Assembly (NCBI GenBank): GCA_009733775.1
Contig: WOGZ01000124.1
Span: forward strand, 1-64,000
Reading direction: 5' to 3'
Origin: Alectoria sarmentosa
Lineage: Eukaryota > Ascomycota > Lecanoromycetes > Lecanorales > Parmeliaceae
DNA length: 64,000 nucleotides
The notes under the pieces are model-generated. The model saw only the letters and a program-made list of their open reading frames with translations. It ran no database searches and was not told the DNA's origin. Made by a program: the position numbers and the translations under genes. How positions within the stretch are numbered: the stretch's first letter is position 1; every line of letters begins with the position of its first letter. This document shows, piece by piece, positions 1-10,039 of the stretch.

Positions 1-135
1 TCCATCATGACACGTGTCTCCCGCTATGACCACTGTTCTAGCACATTCCATGTGGGGGCCATGGGTCATGGCCACTGATCCCTGACTGCCTATGCGACTC
101 ACTAACCCACAGTCCCACTATAGCGAATAAAGAAT
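1..135 (+). repeat. Dispersed repeat, copy A (cut by window edge)
   Basis: This stretch matches parts of 10945-11090 and 59087-59200. Shared blocks in the same order include CATGACACGTGTCTCC, CTGCTATGACC, GGGCCATGGCC, GACTCGCTAACCCACAGTCCCA and TGTAGCGA, with small indels between them. No coding potential is seen. The left end lies outside the window, so the full unit cannot be measured here. Confidence 0.7.
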
Positions 136-1357
136 CTATTCCACACCCAAGAGAGAACCATCTGTGACGAAAAGATCGCGACATTGCACTGGGAGAATTT
201 TCCACCACACCTCATGACCCACAACGATTTGACCAAGACCGGTCGGAATACAAAATAGCCTCCAAAATTGTATTCAGCGATTTAGTAGGGGCTCTCGCTC
301 TTCAAAAGTACACTGAAGGCCCAATTATCCTATTAAAAGACGTTCCCTTGGGCGCACTACAAATCGGCAACTGTAGCAGCCCGGGAAAGTCTCGACATGA
401 TTGTGGGTGCTTGACTTCACGATACTGCCACTTTCTACACCGACTGCGACCGCTATCATTTTCCCCCAATAGAACGGTCCGTAGACACACCGGTAAAACA
501 ACAAAGGTCAACGTGCGCATTGGAGCTTTGGTCAGGAATAGGTGAAAGACGAGGCTGTTGGCAAGCTCAAAGGGCTGGAGGGTCCTCGGAGGGTTATGAC
601 CACCTAAAAGACTCGCCAGGAGCCATAATGGTATGATATGTCTGCGATACCGCCGGGCAACGAAACTACCTGAGGGAACCAGGGTGTGCCGAGCTCAGAT
701 GAGCAGGCAGTAAGAACGGCTTAAAGTACTCCCTCCTGCATTTAACAAGTGCTGGCTGGAAAGAGTCGAGGAAGGCGGTGTGGTATCACATTTTGATTAT
801 TCTCTTGTTAAGATGTCAGACTCTCGCACTCAAGCAGCCGTCACATCGACAAATACTTAAATCGCTTGTTATGATGATTAGAATCAAGATAATGTGTCTG
901 ATAGTCTGAACATCTCATCGGCCGTTAAGAAAGCTCGACGAGGTCATGTGGTATGCAATTTAGAAGCCTGACGGGTATAAGCGACGGTGATGTAACTCTG
1001 CGAGAGCTGTGGGTAAGGATGATTATTTCATCGTTGACAGCAGCACCAAGGGGGGGTAGCAAAAGAGGTAGCAAAGGGGTCTAGGAAGTTGCAGAAGAAG
1101 AAGAAGATGTCCATCCCACGCTCGAGACGTTTGGTAAGGTACTAGTACGTTTTAATGGGAATTCGCACTTAAGATGAGTGATACGACACCATGTTTCGAT
1201 GTAATCCCCATGGATAATCTCTTCATCTACAGACAAGAAAGTCCACTACTAATGCGTCACAGATGCGAAGGCTCTGTAGAAGATGCAACCGGGGCTGGCA
1301 TTCAATCCAATCGGGGTTCCCTGAGACAAGAACGCTGTGAGCGGCAGAATTAGATGG
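136..1357. other. Intergenic, nothing recognised
   Basis: Only short random ORFs are present on both strands. There is no splice-compatible coding run, RNA gene or clear repeat. A short GAA-rich tract lies near 1095-1106. Confidence 0.6.
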
Positions 1358-2299
1358 TCAAGGACACGTGCTGTCGGGAACATGTTCTCTGTGCGTGTTA
1401 TTGTCATCACGCTCCGCCAAGCCACCCTCAACGTGTTTGTTTCCGTTGCCATTGGTGCCGTTTACTGAAGCCCCGCCTTCCTTGTCCTTCAGTATGATGT
1501 GATAGACCAGCGTCCCGACCTGGTGCTCGAGCTTCACAAGACTTGCCACCATTGGCTCCACGCGTCTTTGAATGTCTCGGACGTAAGATTTATGCTGGAA
1601 GGGGACTCTGCAACCGCAGCCGTGTTTTCCACAGCGCTCAAGGCCAAGGTCTGGCAACATCGTCAGCAACAATGACAAGTGTACTATCTGATTGACCTAC
1701 GTTGGTCGGGAGGTTGGCCCTTGATTTTGTATCCATCGTCCGCAGATGCAATCCTCTTGATTTTCGAATCGCCCGTAGCGGCGGCACCAGACTAGATCAT
1801 GATTTTGGAGTCAGTCTTGCTTGTTTCGGGGGGGTGTAGTGAGCGCGGGAAGATGTTCTGGAGAGTGAATATTCCCTGAGACCTGTCTCAAGGCTCACAA
1901 TCAGGTTCGGAAGAGGAAAAATGAACCCCGAAAATGATTACCTGGTCCGTCCCACCCGATCCACTGGTCCTCATAAGCGAGGATGTCCTGATGCATCTTA
2001 AACTCCTGTGTCTTTGGGTCCTTGGATTCTGGAGTATTCATGGTTACCTTGGGATTTTGTTCCGACGTAGACTCCATGCTCCTTCCACGGTTCACGGCCG
2101 GCGCATTTGCCTCTATATCCTCACGTTTGTCTTGCCCGAGGAGCAGGGTGGGAGCCTCTCCGCCATACTTTGTCCGGTCACAAACACGTGAGGTCAGAAG
2201 GCGTCGTAGATTCTGTCGATGGTCGCTAAGAGATTTGGAGGGTTGTACGAAAATTAAGGTAACCGAATTGGCTAGGGACGCAAAACGATCGGGTGGCTC
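1358..2299 (-). pseudogene. Multi-exon gene remnant of unknown function
   Basis: Two open, gene-like segments lie on the minus strand. The upstream one (2299 to 1942) reads without stops, is rich in charged residues, contains CDRTKYGGEAPTLLLGQ and later DQWIGWDGP, and ends at a good donor (GTAATC after 1942). It begins just after an AG acceptor at 2300-2301. The downstream segment (about 1607 to 1358) contains RRVEPMVASLVKLEHQVGTL and ends in a stop. The phases of these two pieces do not join directly, so an exon is missing or the gene is broken. No start codon is found before the solo LTR at 2358-2496, which suggests a 5' truncation. I do not recognise the family. Confidence 0.4.
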
Positions 2300-2357
2300 C
2301 TGGATTCATCGCCGATCAGCAGAGGCTGTTCTTGTTCCCACTTCCAGCTCTTCTTAT

Positions 2358-2496
2358 TGTTGGACTTTGATGCAGCACTACCCCTTAGGTGGCAGATGTC
2401 ATATGTGTGTCAAGGCACTAGCGTCTCTTTGCTAGCATATAAGCAGCCTTCACATCACTCATAGCTAGACAATCAATCCTCATACCATAACCAACA
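2358..2496 (+). mobile_element. Solo LTR, 139 bp (same family as 20142-20280)
   Basis: It begins TGTTGGA and ends CCAACA, the inverted-end pattern of an LTR, and has the same length (139 bp) as the copy at 20142. The two align along their whole length, sharing GCACTACCCCT, ATGTCATATGTGT, ACTAGCGTCT, a TATAAG box and GACAATCAATCC. No retrotransposon internal region (gag/pol, primer site) flanks it. The flanking 5-mers CTTAT and ACTAT match only in part, so the target duplication is decayed or lost. Confidence 0.75.
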
Positions 2497-3190
2497 ACTA
2501 TTGTTGTTATTATAATTATATGTACTCTTTTGCGGAGAATGTCCGACTCGGTCTTGGGTTGCCCGACTTTAGACTAGCTGAGCGATGGCGTGTTAGACTA
2601 ATAGTACTGTACCTAGCAGATTTCATCCCACTGAGGTATTTAATTAAGTACATTACCTTACCTTACCTTAGCTTGCTTCATTCTAGAGTTTATCACCTAC
2701 ACCCGCGTCTCTCGCTGCGAGGGAAGAGTAGGAAGAGCCGTACAGAAGAGCAAGCATTGATACTTCGCAAATCAATACCATATATGCACCACGTCTGTCT
2801 GGTCTCGAAACTCGAGACTCTTTCTTCTGGTCTTCTGGTCTTCTGTCTGGAAATGGGGAACTGGAGTCAAATACTCCGTCACCCGACATGGAGACCCTGC
2901 ACCTAGCCTCCGGGCTATTAGCGAGTACCTTGACAAGGTGAATCAAAGGCATCACGCCACTCTTACCTGAGTGTTTATTAGATCCATATCGCCGGAGCTG
3001 CCAGACAGGTCGAGAACGAGATCGCGACTCCCCTCTTCAACACCCCCGAATTTTTGCCATTCAGAAAGCTTTGACGAGCCCGAGCCAACAAATGCGATAG
3101 TCAGCTTCTACCCCTTTCTTGTAATCACAACAACGAGCTTCTGTTTTTGTAGACCGAATCATTGACATCCTAACTCCACAATACCTCGCC
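2497..3190. other. Intergenic, AT-rich
   Basis: The start is AT-rich and includes a short TTACC tandem tract around 2651-2671. No coding sequence is supported. The last ~100 bases are the upstream region of the phosphoketolase pseudogene. Confidence 0.6.
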
Positions 3191-5627
3191 ATGGGTATGG
3201 CTCTCACAGAGGCCGACATGGCCAATCCACCGCCCGTTTCTTCTCGTATCCCTGAGGAATCGCTCAACTTTGCAGCTCACCTTGCTACTCCTCCCTTAGA
3301 CAAAGCCACTGCAAAAGCCCTGCTGCATTTCAGGCGCGCCGCCAATTACATTGCTGCAGGTACGGCGCTGGAATGTCTACGACTGCCAGACCACTTTGAG
3401 CTTACCAAACTGCGCAGCGATGATTTTTCTCGGGAACAACGTTCTCATAGAGCATGACTTGACCTTCGAAGACGTTAAGCCGCGCTTACTCGGTAAACAT
3501 TTCCCTAGATGCTTTCGGAGGGAATTGAGTGATTTTGTTCAGGCCATTGGGGGACGTGTCCAGGCTTGACCCTGACGTATGCCCATCTCAACCTTCCCAT
3601 CCGAAACCATGACATGGATATGATTTTCTGCGTTGGACCGGGTCATGGTGCTCCTGCCATACTAGCTTCCCTTTGGCTCGAAGACTCTCTGGGCAAATTT
3701 TACCTAAAGTATTCTCGAGACCGGGTGCTATCTCTAGGGACGGCGAGGCTGAAACGGGTCCTACTGCAACGTATAACCCATTTCCTGATGCTCATCGACC
3801 GCACCCTTATTGATCATTACTGCAGCGCTTGGCATGCCTACAAATACATAGATCCTAGGGAGTCGGGGGCCGTGCTTCCGATTGTCCACGCAAATGGTTT
3901 CAAGATCAGCGAGCGCACAATACATGGTTGTATGGACAACAAAGAGTTGGCTTGTTTGTTCACCGGCTATGGCTATAAGCCACGATTCGTGCAAGACCTG
4001 AATGATATTGGCGCAGATATGAGTGTGTCCATGGAGTGGGCGCTGCGTGAAATTAAAGACAGAGCGCTGCTGGCAGCGGCCATCCAATCTTCAAGCCCCA
4101 ATGGCCAGTGCTCGTCTTAAGGACGCCAAAAGGTTGGGGAGGGCCGAAAATGGTGCATGGAGAGTTTGTAGAAGGCTCTTTCCGCTCCCACCAGGTGCCG
4201 CTACCAGCTGCGAAAACAGAACTAGAGGAGCTTCAAGCATTGCAAACGTGACTTAGATCCTAAAACGTATCAGAGCTTCTCAACGCAAGCGGTGGAATTA
4301 CGAATACTATTGAGGAAATTATTCCTGTTGACGACAAAGAGAAACTCGGCCAGAATCCGCAGAATTATGATGCCCACGAAAAATTGCATCTTCCGGACTG
4401 GGTTCCATTAGCTGTCATGAAAGGGTCTCAACAAAGCTGTCTCAAGACTGCTGGAGAATTTCTTGATAGAGTCTTGGTGGACAACCCTCACACCATGCGT
4501 ATCTTTAGTCCTGATGAACTTGTGAGCAATAAACTCGACGCTGTCTTCCGTCATACCAGCCGAAATTTTCAGTGGGATCAGTACTCAAACGGCAAGGGTG
4601 GACGTGTCATTGAGATACTCTCTGAGCACACATGTCAAGGTGAGAGTGTTGCCTGCGCTGCCCCTTCGAGGGAGACGAAAAACGACTAAGGACGGAGTAG
4701 GTTTCCTTCAGGGCTATACTTTGACTGGTTGCACAGGCGTCTTTCCAACCTGTGAAAGCTTTCTTGGAATCGTACATACGATGATGACTCAATACAGCAA
4801 ATTCAACGAGATGTCCAAAGAAGTCAGGTGGAGGAAAGACATCAGTAGATTCAACTACATCGAAACCAGCACGTGGGCTCGCTAAGAACATAACGGATTT
4901 TCTCATCAGAATCCGTCATTCATCGGCGCAGTTTTAAATCTCAAACCCAACGCTGCACGGGTTTATCTCCCTCCAAACCCAAATACAGTTTTGTCGACGT
5001 TTGCGCATTGCCTTCGCTCCAAAAACTACATCAATCTTATTGGGATCGGCTCTGATCTAATGTTCGAAGTACTCGCAGCTGCCGCGTACTTGGATCCTTT
5101 GGCCCCGTCTCCGCGAATGCGCATTGTCAACGTCACAGATCTGATGATACTGGGACTTGAGGGCTCCCACCCTCATTCCTTGAGCCTCGATGAATTTGAC
5201 GCACTTTTCACTCCGGATAGAAACATACATTTCAATTACTGCGGACATGCCAACGAGCTACAAGGCCTTCTCTTCGGCCGCCCAAAACTCGACCGTATCA
5301 CAATTGAAAGCTATCGTGAGGAAGGATCGACGACGACGCCCTTTGATATGATAATTCACAGTCGATGTAGTAGATATGATATTGCACAGATGGCCATCAA
5401 AGGTGGGGCGAAGCATAACAAGGAAATCCAACTCAAGATGCAGGAGCTGCTTGAGCAAATTCGGCAGGACATGGCTGAAGCCCAAGAGTACATCCTTGCA
5501 TCCGGAAAAGGTTTCTTGTCTCATTGCAAAGTTACGTTGCGGACCACAATCAACACAATGCGCAGATCCCGAGGGCACATATGACTCGCCGGTCTTTGGA
5601 GAGAAATTGACAAACGGTTTTCATTAG
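3191..5627 (+). pseudogene. Phosphoketolase (XFP family) pseudogene
   Basis: Phosphoketolases are thiamine-diphosphate enzymes that split xylulose-5-P or fructose-6-P to acetyl phosphate. Family blocks appear in order: RRAANYIAA, DLTFEDVKPRLLG, GHWGTCPGL, VGPGHGAPA, the TPP motif DGEAETGPTAT, AVLPIVHANGFKI, VLRTPKGWGGPK, FSPDELVSNKLDAV, GRVIEILSEH, NYIETSTWAR, NGFSHQNPSFIGAV, MRIVNVTDLMIL, EEGSTTTPFDM and a DPEGTYDSP tail. Introns I infer: 3360-3417, 3493-3542, 3771-3825, 4640-4700, 5511-5565. Breaks: about 60 codons plus frame are lost between FYLKYSRD and DGEAETG (about 3715-3738); there is a second frameshift near 4050-4060; in-frame stops lie at 4249-4251 (a Trp position), 4261-4263 and 4883-4885 (a Gln position); about 40 codons are deleted after KNYINLIG. 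Splice sites are intact, so the decay is probably recent. It cannot encode an active enzyme. Confidence 0.95.
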
Positions 5628-8477
5628 AGGCGAGAGGCACGGCACCGAGGGGCTTGAAAAAGGCGACGTGTATGCCGCACCCTCGATCAGAAATGTCTGT
5701 CTCTCTCTGAGCCTCCAACAAAACACATCGAGACCGACCGATCGATCCTGTCGGCCGATCAAAAGCAGTATCACCTCAGGGGAAAAAAAAGGTCCATCGA
5801 TTTTAGTCCACAGCTCGCGCTATCTATATAATCTTTCATTTGTCGCACACGCTCCCTCTTTTCGACGAGATGTAAAACAAACTATCTATCATCACTTTGT
5901 TCTCTTTCGTGAGCCCTCTGACCATCTTCAGGTACACTTTGTAATGAAAATTTTCATTCGTGACGCTTTTAATCTCAGTTGCTCTTCCGTTCCGATACCG
6001 TAATAATCCTATTTGAAAAAACCTCACCCAACAACAACAACAACCAAGCAGAAGAAGAAGAAGAAGAAGAAGAGTAAACCAAGAAGGACCGAATCTGACA
6101 AAATTCACGAGGAGGATTGACCTTGGCCCCGTGACGCTCGCTTGTATCTGTCCGCCCACCCCACATGGATCATGTGCTTGTAGTTTTCATACTCGTACCG
6201 ACACAGCCCGGCCGGCCCTTCCAATCTGACTTGTTGGGACCCCCGCGTGCTTTGTCCGACTTTTTCTTGTTGGCCGGTCTGCTCCGTGGCGACATGCCGA
6301 TCTCTCCTCGCGACCGGTTCGGCGCCATCACCACTATGACTAGAGCACAGGCTCGTCCGATACGGCTCGGGGTGCTCCGTCTGCTCCGGCGCGAGCGCTG
6401 CGCCGGGGTGGTCCTCGCTCCGCTCACGAGCCACCCGGTCCCCGGTCGTCTCTTCGAGGCCGTCGATGCTTGACTGAGGAGACGGAAATGGGCTTCGGAG
6501 AGTAAGACGGCGTGCAAAAAAACCCCCCCGGCGGAATTGTGGGGGGGGGGGGGGGGGGGCTTACGGGGAAGGTGGTGCGTCTGATGATGATACTGATGAT
6601 GGCGAAGACGTGTCAGGGGTGAGGTTGGGTCGAGGTGGTGGTGAGGGTGGATGGTGGGCTGTCAGAGCTGACACCAGCGGTTGTTCAAATGCCATAGCTT
6701 TCTATAATTCGGTATCGAAGCTTCTCTATCCTCTTCTTGTTCATCGATGCCTGCCTGATGGGGGTTTGTCTTATAGCGTGGGTGCGAGGGCTGCCCTCAG
6801 GTAGGGTACCACACAGCGCACAGGATTGACTGGGGCAACACCATAGCCACGCCACGGTAGTCTTGACTTCCCCCCCTTCTGATTTTTGTGTCACTGGACG
6901 GACCGAGTCTGCATCAATACGGCCCCCGTCGGACGGTGTAACAATCGTCCCCATGGAAGCGAGGATACGAGGGGGATCAAGGTGACCAAGCAGCCTGCAG
7001 ACCATAAGTGCCGCTAGTCCATTGTTTGCCGTCAGCGATGGCGAGGGCGGTGAGTGATGAAAGCTCTCAAGCCATGCGGCCGTGTCTGTGCATCCACTCA
7101 GATGGCAAAGAATCGCTACGTCACGTGAGTGTCACACCACCATCACCCGCTTCACAATGCCCCCGGACGCCTGCCTAGGCCGAGCAAGATGGAAAAGTCC
7201 AACCCTTCTCACGGTTCCAGGGTCTCACGACGTCCTTGTGACTAGATGGTTGGTCACCACCATGCAATGGCCAGACATACTGACTGACTCTCCGATGCAG
7301 ACCAGGACCATGATCAATGGCGACTGGCGTGACGTCTGGAATGATTTGGTTGCTCTCGGGGTCCGCCGGTAAGTTAAGGGGATGTACAGTACGGTATAGG
7401 GTACTTGAGGGATCAGGGCAAAGTAAGCTAAGAGTTGACTCGCGGAAGCGGCCGGTGGACCCCTGTTGGGCGCATGCATGTTTTCCACTACGGGCGCTAC
7501 TTCTCTAGCCCTGAACTAGTTGTCTGTGGGCACCGAAAGTCCCGGGCGCGCCAAGAAAAGGGTCCAGACGTCGGAGGACGTTCCGTCTTATATCGACGGG
7601 TTGCCTGGATAATGTGTTTAGAACTGCAGTGTGACGAAGTATGTACCTACCTAGCCGAAGCCCAGCTCAGGCCCGTGCCCCTTCATTCAACCCAAAATGT
7701 GCCCTCATGTACAATTGAAGCGTTACCAGGAAACAATTCTAGGGCCTTCGATGATGAAGCTGCCCTCCGAAAGTAGGAGACATGTGGGGGAAGAAGAACA
7801 TCATTCGTGTGGATAGAAGAGGACTTATGAATTCTATGAAGCCTGCTGCAAAGTTATAACCCCTCCACCAAGCTATGCTACATCTGGCTAGCAGCGAATC
7901 CCTTCAAGTCACATCTTTCACATGCAAATGTAGGGTCAGGGCTAATACTAGCGCTGTGCAAAGACACTGTACCTGACGAGGGACCGCTTGAGGGACTATG
8001 CTCCTTGTCAGACCTAAACAAGGTTTTTAGATTCAGCCTATGTATTTTTAGGGTTTTTTAAAACGCTTCATGCCCGCCTATTATCTATCACCTAAGGTAC
8101 TTTATTAGCTTACAAGCGTCGATTGAATCGGCTGATATGGAATGTCAGGTGTTCCTCACACCACCTTCACTTCTCTCCCTCTTGCGCAATCTACTATCCA
8201 TATTCAATGGCTTCATTATCTGCCGATTCAAGATCCGAGATTATCCATATTACCTGAATGACTGTATCGTCCGTATTGTCAGGTCACTTCAGACGATCAT
8301 GTCGCAGTAATCTATTAACCATGGAGATACCTAGGAGACCCAGTGACCGATATTTGTAGCATAAAACATACATAGATGCCGACGTACAGCTCCCTCCCCC
8401 ATATACCCTAACTATCATCACCTTCCAACCCATTCTCACCAGAACCCCCAAAATCTCAAGCTTCACATCTCTCCGTC
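5628..8477. other. Long intergenic region, no supported gene
   Basis: The region is 2.85 kb and holds a GAA/AGA tract at about 6051-6074 and a pure G20 run at 6541-6560. GC-rich overlapping ORFs lie on both strands at 6105-6517, but none has an intron structure or family signature. 8030-8110 is AT-rich. I see no convincing gene. Confidence 0.55.
6541..6560 (+). repeat. G20 homopolymer
   Basis: Twenty consecutive G follow GGCGGAATTGT, and an A/C run (AAAAAAACCCCCCC) lies just upstream. It could form a G-quadruplex or a C/G hairpin. It is also a place where read length errors are likely. Confidence 0.9.
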
Positions 8478-9014
8478 ATGACAGACTTCCAACGCGCAGA
8501 CTTCCAACCCTACGAACAGAACCTCTGGCAGAAACCAACCATCAAAAGCCAAGGTTTATGGCAAGAACCCAGCCACAAATTCGGCAGTATCCCCGAACCC
8601 CTCTACCGACTCTGCCTTTCGGCGCTCAACGACAACCGAGGTTGTGACGACTGCCCCGCCAGGATCTACGTGCGCAATATCCCATCTCTTTCTTCACCCG
8701 CATTGATATTTCCAAATTGCCATACTCACAACATACAGATCTATCCGACACTCGAAACGCTCGCAAGGGCCATCAACAAAATCCACGACTCATTCGGCGG
8801 CGCCTTCCCCAAATGCAAGATCCAATACGGCGACCCCCTCGGCACCGCTGGGGAGTCACCTGATGAAGTCGTCCTGGCGAGCGTGGATGATTCGAGGACG
8901 AGGAGCGTGACATTGCTGTTTGATCCGCAGAGTGCGGACGAGAGCTGGACAGATTTTGTGGCGAGATTGGAGGGCTTGGAGAAGAGGTGGACCGTGGAGA
9001 CTGAGAGCGAGTAA
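8478..9014 (+). CDS. Hypothetical protein, 178 aa
   Basis: This is a single-exon ORF starting at an ATG in context GTCATGA after a CT-rich leader. The protein has a Trp/Gln-rich start (NLWQKPTIKSQGLWQEP), a CDDCPARIYVRN stretch with a close Cys pair in the middle, and an acidic, soluble C-terminal half (SWTDFVARLEGLEKRW). No signal peptide or TM segment is visible. I do not recognise a family. Codon use and the absence of any stop or indel over 178 codons make a real gene likely. It is followed by the 3' side of the minus-strand gene at 9384, so the two genes converge. Confidence 0.65.
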   Translation: MTDFQRADFQPYEQNLWQKPTIKSQGLWQEPSHKFGSIPEPLYRLCLSALNDNRGCDDCPARIYVRNIPSLSSPALIFPNCHTHNIQIYPTLETLARAINKIHDSFGGAFPKCKIQYGDPLGTAGESPDEVVLASVDDSRTRSVTLLFDPQSADESWTDFVARLEGLEKRWTVETESE

Positions 9015-9383
9015 GAAAGTTGGCATTGTTGGGTGACTGATGTAACAGGCCACTTCTGCCCGCTGTCGGACTGTGATAGCAAGAATTCTGTAGGCCTTGT
9101 TCGTTTGCAGCAACTAACATGAGCATTGATTGAATTCAGTGCTCTCAGAATATATAGTGGCTGATCGATCTCTTTCTTGCAATCATCCTTGCTACTTTGC
9201 CTAATTCGATTCCTCCCTTACTACCATGAAACGCAGTGTGCAAGTTTACAGACTTTTTGCATTCCAGAACCAGACCGGAGCTTCGTCATCGCTCAAGCTC
9301 TCCAGCATACCCGGCGCCATCTTGCCAAGCAAACCTTGCTCAACCTTCTCTTTGACCGCCTCCAAAGTCGTTCCCTTACGCCC

Positions 9384-10039
9384 CTACCCCCTGGTCCAGA
9401 TATCGCCACCGCCAACGCTTCCGCTAGAACCCCAGAATTCAATCAGCCATTCATCCACCCATGATGAACCATCAAAATCTGGGACAGTGAAGTGCGAGAC
9501 CCACCTACGACCAGATCCGTACCCAACAGCTCCATTTGTACCTCTAGGCAGCGATGCGAGAGAGAAGGATGTATCATCTGTCCACAGTCAGCCAACCTGA
9601 TACCTCTCGAACACAGCTAGGAACCAAAGCAAGAATGAGAGAGAGAGAGCGAAAGGAAGAAAGAAAACATGCCATTTTGACTACCCCCCTTCCCCGCATT
9701 TCCCCCATGAATCCCCATCGGCACCGCTGCCTGGCTACCAATAATCACACAGGTACATCCTTCCTCCCTGTCCGCGTGTCCCTGGAACGGCTTCTTCCCC
9801 TCGGCGCGGCAAAAAGCACACGACTCATATCCCTGCTCCGCGTGCTGGTGATGCTCCTCGCTGTCTGTGCTGTCGCTCTTTGACAGCGACGCTCGAGCAT
9901 GCTCTGGGTCCACGAGTCCCGAGTCTGCAGTGGGCGGAAAGGCATGCGAGGGAGTCAGGTGGGCGGAGGTGGGCTTTTGATCTTCGGAGGGGGGGAAGGA
10001 GGGTTCGTTGGATGGTTGGACGGAGGGTTCGGCTGCCAT
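9384..10039 (-). CDS. Hypothetical protein, 182 aa, two exons
   Basis: Exon 1 is 10039-9685 and exon 2 is 9577-9384. The intron at 9578-9684 (GTAGTC...CTGAC...CAG, 107 bp) keeps phase 1. The N-terminal third is a Pro/Ser/Glu-rich low-complexity segment. It is followed by a small Cys block (SCAFCRAEG, then GCTCVIIG) and a compact end containing WVSHFTVPDFDGSSWVDEW. Nothing marks it as secreted. The reading frame closes at TAG 9384-9386 but stays open for about 42 more gene-like codons, including LEAVKEKVEQGLLGKMAPGM and APVWFWNAK. The stop may therefore be a recent nonsense mutation or lie in an intron I could not place. Family not recognised. Confidence 0.5.

Noticed and set aside
3715..3738. 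Intron in the phosphoketolase explaining the frame change
   Set aside because: Only about 13 nt would fit between GT and AG, and family residues are missing, so a deletion is the better explanation.
6105..6517. Overlapping ORFs of 102-115 codons on both strands
   Set aside because: Open mainly because of GC content; no motif, intron logic or clear start to choose a strand.
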